Notes: generated by a model from the letters alone, not told the origin. A stretch of DNA of 9,848 bases from Prevotellaceae bacterium (GCA_031259805.1 JAIRKX010000039.1:1-9848), one strand, 5' to 3'. Counted from the first letter of the stretch, positions 1-7,671 are shown. Numbers and translations are program-made.

Positions 1-117
1 CTCATAAATTCCCGTCGTGGGCAATGGAATCAAGGGGGTGATTAAATCGTCGCCCGTCGTATTGTTCGTAGAATTAGTACGCCTTGCCGCCCTGTCATAA
101 CTAAGTCCGCTATGTCC
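1..117 (-). pseudogene. In-frame continuation of the adhesin past its TGA
   Basis: Reading on past the TGA in the same frame gives 39 sense codons to the window edge. They include YDRAARRTNS, then TGDDLITPLIPLPTTGIYE. This lines up with the two complete upstream copies of the module: SAIRRNSS...YQDDWLITRPLDIPAVG and SAYRNYSS...FQDDWLVTKPIVLSATG. No frameshift is needed; a single codon separates the two parts. The downstream part is therefore the remainder of the same gene, which probably extends well beyond the window. Whether it is translated depends on whether the TGA is real. Confidence 0.8.
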
Positions 118-1902
118 TCATGTGGTAAGCGCCGTCCATGAACCTCCGGCGTCCGCAATATTTATTTCCCAACAGGCGGGCGGAAAAGGAGGCGAAATAG
201 GCGGAATAATTGACGTTACGCCAAAAGTTTCGGAAAACGGCCATGTTGCTATGCCGCACGTTACGATTTGCGTAGAGAGCGTATCGTTGGCCGTATCTTC
301 GTCGTTCGGCAAGAGGGTGAATACGCGCAGGTCATATGTGCCGACCCCCGACAAATCAACGAGCGTGGCGAACGTATGCGAATAGGTCGCTCCGGTAGCC
401 AGCCCCGACGGGATATCGATGGTTTCGATCACCGGCGCTCCGGCATCAACCGAATAGCCCGCCTGAATGCTGTAGAGGGTTTGCGTGCCGTTATTTTGGA
501 TAACCGCTTCTACCGTTTCCGGCAACGGATGGCTGTTGCCCACAGGGCGCACAAGGCTTTCTACTGAGGCGTCGAGCGCCGACTGCTGCGGGGGATCCCA
601 TGTGATAGAGACATCGTCGACAATCCATCCGTGTGCATAGGTTCCTTCGTAACGGAAGGCAACGTAAATAATATTTCCCGCATAAGGAGTCAAATCGAAT
701 GTCTGTTCTTTGAATGAAGTTGAGGCTGATGTGGTCGTCCACAATTCCGTGAAGTCGCTTTCTTCTAATCCGGAAGATGATATCAGCACGCTGTTTCTGC
801 TACTGCTATACATAGATGATGTTTTCCACCAAAACGACAGGGTATAAGTACCCGTAGCAGAAAGCACAATCGGTTTCGTTACGAGCCAATCGTCTTGAAA
901 TCCGCTGCTACTGGAAGAATAATTGCGATAGGCCGATCCCCGGGAGTTATGGAAAGAACTGGCCGAAGTGCTGGTGTTTGCGTTCCATGATGCTGAGCCC
1001 CGCAGTGCGAACTTTGTCCAGCACTCGGGCGGGAAGGTGCCCGGATAATCGAACCCTTCGCTCCAGGGGAATGTGGTAACGGCAGAAGCACAATGGGCGG
1101 CAATATTTTTCACGCGGGTATTATTGCTCGCATCGGCGTCGTTCGGCGCATTGACGGTAACGGTAATGACGTGCGCATTGCCGTCGGTCAGGTCGGCCGT
1201 TTGAGTGAATGTATATTGGTAGGTACTGCCGGAAATCAGTCCGGTAACGGGAATCACTTCGTTGACCGTCGCGCCGCCGTCTATTTGATAGCTTACCGGA
1301 ATATCGGACAGCGGGAAACCGCCGGTATTTTTCACGATAATCGTTACTTCGTCGGGCGTCGAATGTACGGAGCCGGACGGCCGTGTGATGTCAACCAGTT
1401 CCGCATCGTATTCGGGCAGCGCTTCCACCGAAATATCGTCCACAATGAAGGTGTACGCTTGTAAGCCTTCATAGCGGAATGCGATATATACGGTCTGATT
1501 GGCCGCTGTCGGGGGCAGGGCTATTTTGGCTTCTGTCCACGTAGCTGTGGCGTTTGGCGCAACCCACAATTCCGTAAAGTCGGCGGTGGCCGTCCCGGAA
1601 GTAGAAATCAGTACACTGACTCTATCATAAGTATAGCTGGTAGCCATTCTCCACCAGAACGACAGTTCAGCGCCTACCGCCGGAATGTCTAACGGTCGCG
1701 TAATAAGCCAGTCGTCCTGGTAGCCATCGGTTGAGCTGGAGTTTCGGCGTATTGCCGATGCCGGATCAGAATGGTTATAACTGGTAGTGGTATTCCTTGC
1801 CCATGTGATAGAACCCGTCCCCTGTACTCTGTTTGTCGTCCAGCAGTCGGGCGGGAAGGTTGTTCCCGTAAAATCTTCCGTCCACGGCAAGGTAGTATAG
1901 CA
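1..1902 (-). repeat. Triplicated adhesin plus CARDB-like protein module
   Basis: Three tandem copies of a module of about 270 residues are visible at the protein level: copy 1 at 1099-1902, copy 2 at 265-1092, and an incomplete copy 3 from 258 to the edge. Each opens with a P-W/F-[ST]-E-x-F box and FPPxCW, then a D-D-[WL]-L-[IV]-T-x-P box. The complete copies continue with an R-Y-E-G box and [IV]-V-D-D-[IV]-S, followed by a CARDB-like segment with RP.G..H and ending near PND.D..N. The DNA is well diverged between copies, so the duplication is old. Confidence 0.75.
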
Positions 1903-3588
1903 GGGCGGGGTGGTAGTGATAAAGTCGAGGCCGTTGGCCGGCGTTCCGCCTTGTTGTCCGTCGCACATTGTCCGTACCGACCAGTTGTAGGTGGCGCCGG
2001 GCCGCAGACCGTCGATGGTGCAGGTGGCGTCGGTAACAAGACGGGTAACCGTATGCGTGCCCGATTCCACCGTTATGCTGTAGCCGAACGGCGTGTCGAC
2101 ATAGTCCCATGTAAGCGTGACGGAGGTATTTGCGGCAACGGCGTTCAGGTTTGCCGGTACGCCCACCGTGCAGGCATCCGCTTTTAGCGCCATGCGTACC
2201 GCTACTCCGCCGACACCGGCTACCGGCACTATCGTGCCTGCATTGCGCCGATATAGAACATGCCCTTCCGTACCGTCGACGGCTACGGCAATATTGTCGT
2301 CCGTCAGTTGGTTTACGGTGAGGAAATAGCGTTGGCCGGCTTGCAGGGGCGTTTCGGGCGTAGGCGTCCAGTCCATTCCGGCGACCGTCCGTGTCGCGGC
2401 AGTGGCGAGTAAGTCGGTCGGGTCAAAGGTTGTTTCGCCGGTCATTTTATAAAGCGACAAGCTGTACGGCAACTGTACGGCGCTTGTAAATCCGACTCCG
2501 ACGGCAGTCAACGCCGTCGCGTTATAGATGGGGAACACCATTCCGAACGATACCGGCGTGCTGCTGCCGTAGCTGTCGGTGAATGCGGTTACGTTATCGT
2601 AGGCATAGACGACGCTCGTTCCCGTAAAGGGGATGGTGGCCGTGTTGTCGTCCGGCGTATCTTCGGGCTGGTCGGCAGTAACGGCATAGGTAAAGGTATT
2701 AGCCCCGATGTTGAACCCTGTCGGGCTGGTTGGCGCTACGATGGCCAGTTCCCCTGAGGTTTCGCCGGCGGCTAAGGCCGGGATGGAGGCCGATCCGAGC
2801 GGCGTACCGTTTAATTCGGCATTCAACACCACATTGGTTTGTTCCACCGCGCCTGCATTTTCTATTTTGGCCGCCGCCGCTACCTGCGACACCGGAATTT
2901 GCGAAAACGCCTCGATGTGCAGGCGAAGGTTGTGGGTGTAGATTTCGGTTACTTCCACGTCGTCGATAGCGGCGAGGCAGGCCCCGTCGTAGGACGAATG
3001 ATCGTAGAAGCCGAGATAGTAAATACCGGTGTAGAGCGGCGTGAAGGAGACGGTAAACGTTTCCCAGCGGTCGCCGTCGCCGGCATAGAGGTCGTTGAAG
3101 ATTTTTGTTTTACCTGCATCTATGGAGTTCCACAGCAGGGAGGTCATGCCGGTGGCCGTTTGTTCCGCACCTATGTGGACATCCATCTGTTCGGCTTCGA
3201 AAAGCCCTACGGCGTAGGCCGAAAAACGGATCAGGTAGCTTTTGCCGGCCGTCATGTTCATACCTCGTGAGAACAGCCATGCATCGTTAGGCACTCCGGC
3301 ATTGGAATAGCCGTTGATACCGGCGTATTGCCCGCTGCCCGAGTCAGGCGTAATCGGGGCGATATTAGGGATCGACGCGCCGATGTTGTTCGTGATCACC
3401 CACGCGCCGCCGGCATTCGTCATGCTTTGCCATCCGGTAGGGAGGGCAGCGTTGCTTGCGCGATCAAAATTTTCGTTCAACAAACGGCTTCCCGGCGCAG
3501 GTTGAGAACGGTCGGGAGACGACGTCGATTGCGCGCCGACCGAATATCCGGCAAACGCACATAACAAGATTAAAAAGACTCTTTTCAT
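118..3588 (-). CDS. Large secreted modular adhesin, ended by an in-frame TGA
   Basis: The 1156-residue product starts with a signal peptide (MKRVFLILLCAFAGYSVGA, probable cut before Q20), so it should be exported. Modules I see: a jelly-roll/cleaved-adhesin-like domain at about 35-216 (NENFD, AIDDVEV); beta-rich spacers 219-320 and 325-470; an FN3-like domain 472-560; an adhesin-like domain 563-722 (FPPDCW, DDWLITRP, VDDISVE); a CARDB-like domain 726-830; a second adhesin/CARDB pair at 833-996 and 1004-1108; and the start of a third adhesin module from 1111. Such modular proteins in Bacteroidetes usually carry a C-terminal type IX secretion sorting domain; none is reached here. The TGA at 118-120 cuts the third module after its FPPACW motif, while the frame continues homologous beyond it (see 1-117), so the stop looks recent, erroneous or recoded. 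The ATG at 3586-3588 is chosen because it directly precedes the signal peptide. Substrate or ligand is unknown; proteolytic motifs were not seen. Confidence 0.85.
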   Translation of the reverse strand: MKRVFLILLCAFAGYSVGAQSTSSPDRSQPAPGSRLLNENFDRASNAALPTGWQSMTNAGGAWVITNNIGASIPNIAPITPDSGSGQYAGINGYSNAGVPNDAWLFSRGMNMTAGKSYLIRFSAYAVGLFEAEQMDVHIGAEQTATGMTSLLWNSIDAGKTKIFNDLYAGDGDRWETFTVSFTPLYTGIYYLGFYDHSSYDGACLAAIDDVEVTEIYTHNLRLHIEAFSQIPVSQVAAAAKIENAGAVEQTNVVLNAELNGTPLGSASIPALAAGETSGELAIVAPTSPTGFNIGANTFTYAVTADQPEDTPDDNTATIPFTGTSVVYAYDNVTAFTDSYGSSTPVSFGMVFPIYNATALTAVGVGFTSAVQLPYSLSLYKMTGETTFDPTDLLATAATRTVAGMDWTPTPETPLQAGQRYFLTVNQLTDDNIAVAVDGTEGHVLYRRNAGTIVPVAGVGGVAVRMALKADACTVGVPANLNAVAANTSVTLTWDYVDTPFGYSITVESGTHTVTRLVTDATCTIDGLRPGATYNWSVRTMCDGQQGGTPANGLDFITTTPPCYTTLPWTEDFTGTTFPPDCWTTNRVQGTGSITWARNTTTSYNHSDPASAIRRNSSSTDGYQDDWLITRPLDIPAVGAELSFWWRMATSYTYDRVSVLISTSGTATADFTELWVAPNATATWTEAKIALPPTAANQTVYIAFRYEGLQAYTFIVDDISVEALPEYDAELVDITRPSGSVHSTPDEVTIIVKNTGGFPLSDIPVSYQIDGGATVNEVIPVTGLISGSTYQYTFTQTADLTDGNAHVITVTVNAPNDADASNNTRVKNIAAHCASAVTTFPWSEGFDYPGTFPPECWTKFALRGSASWNANTSTSASSFHNSRGSAYRNYSSSSSGFQDDWLVTKPIVLSATGTYTLSFWWKTSSMYSSSRNSVLISSSGLEESDFTELWTTTSASTSFKEQTFDLTPYAGNIIYVAFRYEGTYAHGWIVDDVSITWDPPQQSALDASVESLVRPVGNSHPLPETVEAVIQNNGTQTLYSIQAGYSVDAGAPVIETIDIPSGLATGATYSHTFATLVDLSGVGTYDLRVFTLLPNDEDTANDTLSTQIVTCGIATWPFSETFGVTSIIPPISPPFPPACWEINIADAGGSWTALTT

Positions 3589-3654
3589 AGCATTGGATAG
3601 TGAATAATTTAATTAAAAAGTTAAAAACATTATTTTATCATTAATTTGTTTGAA

Positions 3655-3662
3655 CAAATGTA
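3655..3662 (-). promoter_or_regulatory. Bacteroidetes -7 box for the adhesin gene
   Basis: On the minus strand this reads TACATTTG, an exact match to the TAnnTTTG -7 consensus of the Bacteroidetes primary sigma factor. It lies 66 bases upstream of the adhesin ATG, giving a short leader. No clear TTTG -33 box is present at the expected spacing; the region there is a T-rich run. Confidence 0.55.
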
Positions 3663-3850
3663 CAGTTTTTTTCTTGTAAAAAAAAATAATTGAAAAAAAA
3701 TCGTAACGAGACTGCCTTCTATTGCTATTATTGTCCTGCGGACAGCCAAATAATGAACAACGAACAGAGATAATAGACTTAAGGCTTGACGACCATGCTC
3801 CATAATATAATAATGTCCATAGACGCCGAAAATCTTACGAGCGATGAAAA

Positions 3851-4012
3851 ATTTTCGGAAAAATGAAAAAAATCTCTTAAGAGATAAAAAAAATCTCTTA
3901 AGAGATAGGCTCCATTTCTTGAGAGATGAAAAAGAAAAATCGGAAAAATGAAAAAAATCTCTCAAGAGATCGTTTCCATCTCACGTGAGATAAAACTTAT
4001 CTCATGCGTGTT
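3851..4012. repeat. Array of 14-bp palindromes on a 21-bp pitch
   Basis: Perfect palindromes occur at 3872-3885 and 3893-3906 (both ATCTCTTAAGAGAT) and at 3978-3991 (ATCTCACGTGAGAT). Near-perfect ones lie at 3957-3970 (ATCTCTCAAGAGAT, one mismatched pair) and 3914-3927 (ATTTCTTGAGAGAT). Decayed or half sites sit in register at 3851, 3936 and 3999. Start-to-start spacing is 21, 21, 21, 22, 21, 21 and 21 bases, so each unit is a 14-bp palindrome plus a 7-8-base spacer. There is also a higher-order repeat: 3855-3885 and 3940-3970 agree at 30 of 31 positions, 85 bases apart. A 21-bp pitch is two helical turns, placing all sites on one face of the DNA. Function is unknown; a multi-site operator or a series of RNA hairpins are the obvious options. 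Confidence 0.9.
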
Positions 4013-4306
4013 TTTTTCGGGAAAATAAGAAAAGGAAACGAAGTCAGGAATATTAATAATAAAAAAATCAACAATATAAAACAAATTTTACAAATCATGG
4101 TTTTTTTTGCCGACACAATTGTTGGCCTTGTAGTAACCTTTTTCCAATCGGAAACAGGTCGTTTAATTTTGTCGGGCAATGGCCTTACTATCGTCGTAGA
4201 GCCGGTTGCCCGTTGCCTTAGGGCATCAATCTCCCGGGGGCAATAGCCAATAGTGGGAAAGGAACTTCCGTTCTGCTCCCCTATATTCCGGGGGAATCCT
4301 GCCTGT

Positions 4307-4357
4307 AAAATCGAGTAGGAGGAACAGGAAATAATCCTATTCCTCCTACTCGATTTT
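4307..4357 (-). terminator. Strong terminator hairpin after pfp, likely bidirectional
   Basis: A perfect 18-bp inverted repeat (4307-4324 with 4340-4357) is extended, after one C-A mismatch, by four more pairs (AGGA with TCCT), leaving a five-base loop at 4330-4334. The outer arms are AAAA and TTTT, so a U-run ends the hairpin on both strands. It lies 27 bases past the pfp stop codon and separates pfp from the adhesin gene downstream on the same strand. Confidence 0.88.
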
Positions 4358-4383
4358 ATAAACCATTAATCGCTATTTGCTAA

Positions 4384-5628
4384 CTACAATATGCTATCCC
4401 AATTCAGGATTTTATATAAATCATATTCCTCCGGGTTGATAACATATTTTCTTGCCTTTTCGTAATCGCCGGGGGTAATGAAGTGCATGACGTAACGCAT
4501 GATCGACTGTACAAACTGGCTGTTAATATCCACTAAACGCGGAGGGATTTTGCCGGTCTTGGGGTCTTGCAGGTCGCGCAAAAACAAGGGAGCGACGTCG
4601 CCGAAATGATTCACATAGACCATACAGGCCGTATGCCCGGCCTTAAACAGGTCGTACACGCCAAAGCCCAGCAGCGAACAATACTGGCGGTCGTATGCAA
4701 TAGGCACGTCGCAACGCACTTCGTAGCCAATTTCTACCGGACGAATCTTCACGTTTAATTCTAAGGCCGTGATTCTATTCTCAATCATTTCGCAAAAGAT
4801 ATGCGCTTTGGAAACCTTTCCCAGTTCGGGATGCCCGTGTTCGTCGTACGAAAAATGAGCGCCCGACTTTTTGATTTCCTCTTCGCTCAACTCGTGAAAT
4901 ACGCCTTCGGAAATAACCGCCGCGCCGTAATCCTCGCCCATCACTTTCCGTTTGATAATGGAGGAAATCACAAGGTTCACGATTTTGTCGCAGGTGATTT
5001 GTGTTTTGTTAAACATTTCGGGAATGACAATCATCGGATAGTGGCACGAAGCGCCGATGCCGAAGGCCAGATGCCCGGCCGAACGCCCCATAGCGGCTAC
5101 AATAAACCAGTTGGCGCTGGTACGCGCATCCTCGTAGACCACCGTCGCAATATTCGATCCTTCGGCGCGCGCCGATTCGTAGCCGAATGTGGGCGTTCCA
5201 TTGGGCAACGGCAAATCGTTGTCAATCGTTTTCGGCACGTGGATATTGGCTATCGGATATTTTTTGTCGGTCAAAAATTTGGCTACACGATTGGCCGTCG
5301 AAGCCGTATCATCGCCCCCGATAGTAACCAGCAGTTTAATGTCGTTTTGTTTGAAAAACTCCAGATTAAACCGTTTTGCAAAATCCTCGTCTGTTGGTTT
5401 ATAGCGGCTCATGGTGATAGCCGACCCGCCGCGATTGAAAATATCGTCGGCAAACTCGAAATTGATGTCCACCGTGCGTGGGGATTTTTGAAAAAGGCTG
5501 CTGTAACCTCCGTGCAACCCGATTACACGATATCCGTTGTTCAAAAAGACTTTGGCCACACTGCCGACTACCGTGTTCATGCCCGGCGCAGGCCCGCCAC
5601 CGGTTAAAATAGCAATTGCATTACTCAT
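4384..5628 (-). CDS. pfp: Pyrophosphate-dependent 6-phosphofructokinase
   Basis: This complete 414-residue phosphofructokinase interconverts fructose 6-phosphate and fructose 1,6-bisphosphate in cytoplasmic glycolysis. Motifs in order: phosphate-binding GGGPAPGMN at 10-18; GGDDT at 104-108; PKTIDND at 132-138 with the catalytic Asp; MGRSAGHLA at 180-188 for sugar-phosphate binding; ISEG at 239-242. In ATP-dependent enzymes the residue after GGD is Gly and the second motif is PGTIDND. Here they are Asp and Lys, the established signature of pyrophosphate use, which makes the reaction readily reversible. The start ATG at 5626-5628 directly precedes the conserved first beta strand. The gene is monocistronic by appearance: its own -7 box lies upstream, the divergent ettA begins 119 bases away, and a strong terminator follows the TAG stop. 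Phosphoryl donor is inferred from residues only. Confidence 0.93.
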   Translation of the reverse strand: MSNAIAILTGGGPAPGMNTVVGSVAKVFLNNGYRVIGLHGGYSSLFQKSPRTVDINFEFADDIFNRGGSAITMSRYKPTDEDFAKRFNLEFFKQNDIKLLVTIGGDDTASTANRVAKFLTDKKYPIANIHVPKTIDNDLPLPNGTPTFGYESARAEGSNIATVVYEDARTSANWFIVAAMGRSAGHLAFGIGASCHYPMIVIPEMFNKTQITCDKIVNLVISSIIKRKVMGEDYGAAVISEGVFHELSEEEIKKSGAHFSYDEHGHPELGKVSKAHIFCEMIENRITALELNVKIRPVEIGYEVRCDVPIAYDRQYCSLLGFGVYDLFKAGHTACMVYVNHFGDVAPLFLRDLQDPKTGKIPPRLVDINSQFVQSIMRYVMHFITPGDYEKARKYVINPEEYDLYKILNWDSIL

Positions 5629-5662
5629 AAATTTGTTTTTAAAGATAGTAAATTTCAGGGCG

Positions 5663-5670
5663 CAAAGGTA
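5663..5670 (-). promoter_or_regulatory. -7 box for pfp
   Basis: The minus strand reads TACCTTTG, an exact TAnnTTTG match, 34 bases upstream of the pfp start codon. No good -33 TTTG box is seen at about 19 bases further upstream, where the DNA is T-rich. The untranslated leader would be short and A/T-rich. Confidence 0.6.
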
Positions 5671-5700
5671 CGGAAAGTTTTTATCTCCTAAAAAAAACCG

Positions 5701-5708
5701 TATATTTG
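5701..5708 (+). promoter_or_regulatory. -7 box for ettA
   Basis: The plus strand reads TATATTTG, an exact TAnnTTTG match, 39 bases upstream of the ettA ATG. The upstream -33 region has GTTTTT rather than TTTG. Together with the pfp box on the other strand, 30 bases away, it forms a back-to-back divergent promoter pair. Confidence 0.6.
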
Positions 5709-5747
5709 TATTCCGTCAATGGATATGGACATTCAATATAGTATACT

Positions 5748-7424
5748 ATGGCAGACGAAAAAATCATTTTTTCTATGAACGGCGTCGGGAAAATCCTCCC
5801 GAACAACAATAAGGCGATACTGAAAGATATCAGTCTTTCGTTTTTTTATGGGGCAAAAATCGGTATCATTGGGCTCAACGGGTCGGGGAAATCGACGCTT
5901 ATGAAGATTATTGCGGGACTTGAGCCGTCGTACCGCGGCGAGGTGGTGTGGGCGCCGGATTATACGGTGGGCTATCTGGAGCAAGAGCCGCAGTTGGACG
6001 ACGCAAAGACTGTCCGCGAAATCGTCGAAGAGGGCGTGCAGGAGGTCGTCGATTTACTAAAGGAATACGAATCCGTGAATGCGCGCTTCGCCGAACCGAT
6101 GAGCGACGACGAAATGAATGCGCTGATTGAGCGGCAGGGCGAACTGACGGAGAAAATCGAACTGGCGAACGGCTGGGAACTCGACACCAAACTGGCGCGC
6201 GCCATGGATGCACTGCAATGTCCCGACGGCGACATGCCCGTTCGCCACCTGAGTGGTGGCGAACGGCGAAGGATAGCATTGTGCCGCCTCCTGCTGCGCG
6301 AACCCGACGTGCTGCTCCTCGACGAACCGACTAACCACCTCGACGCAGAAAGCATCCAATGGCTCGAGGCGCATTTGCAGCATTACAAGGGGACGGTGAT
6401 TGCCGTAACGCACGACCGGTATTTCCTCGACAATGTAGCCGGCTGGATTCTGGAGCTCGACCGCGGCGAAGGCATTCCATGGAAGGGTAATTACTCGTCG
6501 TGGCTTGCGCAGAAAGCGACGCGATTAGCGCAGGAAGAGAAGCAGGAAAGCAAACGCCGCAAGACGCTTGAGCGTGAGCTGGAGTGGGTGCGCATGTCGC
6601 CGAAAGCGCGGCAGGCGAAGGCCAAAGCGCGGTTGGGCGCTTACGAAAAATTGTTGAACGAAGACGGACGCCAGAAGGAAGAGCGGCTTGAAATCTATAT
6701 CCCCAACGGGCCGCGACTGGGCGACAAGGTGATTGAAGCGCAAGGTGTGGCAAAGGCGTTCGACGGACGGCTGTTGTTTGAGAAGCTGAACTTTCGCTTG
6801 CCGCCGGCGGGGATCGTGGGCGTCATCGGCCCGAACGGCGCAGGCAAAACAACGCTGTTCCGCCTGATAATGGGTATCGAAAAGCCCGACACCGGCACAT
6901 TTACCATCGGCGAAACGGTAAAAATCGCTTACGTAGATCAGCAGCACAAATATATCGACCCTGATAAGACCGTATTTGAAACGATTGCGGAAAACAGCGA
7001 AATCATCCGGCTGGGCAATCGCGACATGAATGCTCGTGCTTATGTATCGCGCTTTAACTTTTCGGGCGCCGACCAAGAGAAGAAATGCGGCATCCTTAGC
7101 GGCGGCGAACGCAACCGGTTGCATCTGGCGCTCACACTGAAGGAGGAAGCCAACGTCCTGTTGCTTGACGAGCCAACAAACGATGTCGATGTAAATACTA
7201 TCCGAGCACTGGAAGAGGGGTTGGAGAACTTTGCGGGATGTGCGGTCATCATTTCACACGACCGCTGGTTTCTCGACCGCGTGGCCACACATATTCTGGC
7301 ATTCGAGGGCGACTCGCAAGTCTATTTCTTCGAGGGCGACTACTCCGAATACGAAGAAAACAAGAAACGACGCTTAGGCGACATGACGCCGAAACGGTTT
7401 AAGTATAAAAAGCTGGTGGAGTAA
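5748..7424 (+). CDS. ettA: Energy-dependent translational throttle protein EttA (ABC-F)
   Basis: This complete 558-residue cytoplasmic protein has two ATP-binding cassettes and no membrane segments. EttA binds the ribosomal E site and gates the first elongation steps according to ATP/ADP state. Cassette 1 has Walker A GLNGSGKST (42-50), signature LSGGE (168-172), Walker B VLLLDE (188-193) and H-loop His222. The P-site tRNA interaction linker follows (about 242-330), beginning with the strongly conserved GWILELDRGEGIPWKGNYSS. Cassette 2 has GPNGAGKTT (361-369), LSGGE (450-454), VLLLDE with catalytic Glu475, and His504. The length and near-identity of motif blocks to E. coli EttA (555 residues) support orthology rather than Uup or YheS, and the protein lacks an antibiotic-resistance ABC-F type long linker. 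The second D-loop reads TNDVD instead of the usual TNDLD, a conservative change. The start ATG at 5748 leads directly into the first beta strand. Confidence 0.96.
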   Translation: MADEKIIFSMNGVGKILPNNNKAILKDISLSFFYGAKIGIIGLNGSGKSTLMKIIAGLEPSYRGEVVWAPDYTVGYLEQEPQLDDAKTVREIVEEGVQEVVDLLKEYESVNARFAEPMSDDEMNALIERQGELTEKIELANGWELDTKLARAMDALQCPDGDMPVRHLSGGERRRIALCRLLLREPDVLLLDEPTNHLDAESIQWLEAHLQHYKGTVIAVTHDRYFLDNVAGWILELDRGEGIPWKGNYSSWLAQKATRLAQEEKQESKRRKTLERELEWVRMSPKARQAKAKARLGAYEKLLNEDGRQKEERLEIYIPNGPRLGDKVIEAQGVAKAFDGRLLFEKLNFRLPPAGIVGVIGPNGAGKTTLFRLIMGIEKPDTGTFTIGETVKIAYVDQQHKYIDPDKTVFETIAENSEIIRLGNRDMNARAYVSRFNFSGADQEKKCGILSGGERNRLHLALTLKEEANVLLLDEPTNDVDVNTIRALEEGLENFAGCAVIISHDRWFLDRVATHILAFEGDSQVYFFEGDYSEYEENKKRRLGDMTPKRFKYKKLVE

Positions 7425-7432
7425 TGGGTGCA

Positions 7433-7478
7433 GGGTACAGGGTTGCATAACGGGGCAGGCGGTGTACCCTTTCTTATT
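7433..7478 (+). terminator. Probable terminator after ettA
   Basis: GGGTACA at 7433-7439 pairs perfectly with TGTACCC at 7463-7469, followed directly by TTTCTTATT. It begins nine bases after the ettA stop codon. The 23-base loop is long for an intrinsic terminator, so the call is moderate. Confidence 0.45.
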
Positions 7479-7490
7479 ACGGTAAATATC

Positions 7491-7670
7491 CTACGCGACG
7501 GCTAAATTACGAAAGCTTTCAATATCCCTGTACAAAAATTCAAAAAAATGGCATGCTTGTATGGCCAGAAACCGGGCGACTGATTCGGCGCGTTCTTTCG
7601 AAAGTCGTTCGTTCACCGCTGCCGACCCGGTATTGTCTGAACTTTGATTTATATGGCTCCACCTCAATTT
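7491..7670 (-). pseudogene. Remnant of an OmpA-like C-terminal domain
   Basis: The minus-strand frame between stops at 7671-7673 and 7491-7493 encodes, at 7557-7655, residues containing SSDNTGSAAVNERLSKERAE followed by SVARFLAIQ. This matches the core of OmpA/MotB-family peptidoglycan-binding domains: the (T/S)DNTGS loop, N-x-x-LS-x-x-RA and the V-x-x-(F/Y)L helix. The preceding beta strand with the usual G-H is missing, and so is the following G-x-G-x segment; after LAIQ the frame runs into ACHFFEFLYRDIESFRNLAVA and a TAG. There is no start codon or leader. I read it as a decayed fragment about 33 residues long. The tail peptide may belong to a different dispersed sequence. Confidence 0.55.
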
Positions 7671-7671
7671 T

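Larger units (their letters stand above)
3589..4383. other. AT-rich intergenic region without a convincing gene
   Basis: This 795-base gap between the pfp stop and the adhesin start holds the adhesin promoter, the palindrome array at 3851-4012 and the pfp terminator at 4307-4357. A small inverted repeat (TGTCC-tgc-GGACA) lies at 3732-3744. Open frames exist on the minus strand (3630-3965 and 3997-4179), but their products are runs of F, K, S, L and I produced by A/T tracts and palindromes, so I do not call them. The stretch 4130-4300 has more balanced composition, but I recognise nothing in it. Confidence 0.6.

Noticed and set aside
3630..3965. Minus-strand open frame of 111 codons with 7-residue repeats (SLKRFF) across the palindrome array
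   Set aside because: The periodic peptide follows automatically from a 21-bp DNA repeat, the 22-bp unit breaks the register, and the rest is A/T-driven low complexity.
3851..4012. CRISPR array
   Set aside because: Spacers are 7-8 bases and mostly A-rich, far shorter than CRISPR spacers, and there are no cas genes.
3997..4310. Long minus-strand open stretch, including a 60-codon frame with a hydrophobic segment ending at 3997
   Set aside because: The hydrophobic run comes from A/T-rich DNA, there is no recognisable leader or family, and its stop lies inside the palindrome array.
4801..5607. 268-codon plus-strand open frame
   Set aside because: It lies wholly opposite the clear phosphofructokinase gene and encodes nothing recognisable; it is an antisense shadow.
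6525..7124. 199-codon minus-strand open frame
   Set aside because: It is antisense to ettA, whose motifs are intact across the whole interval.
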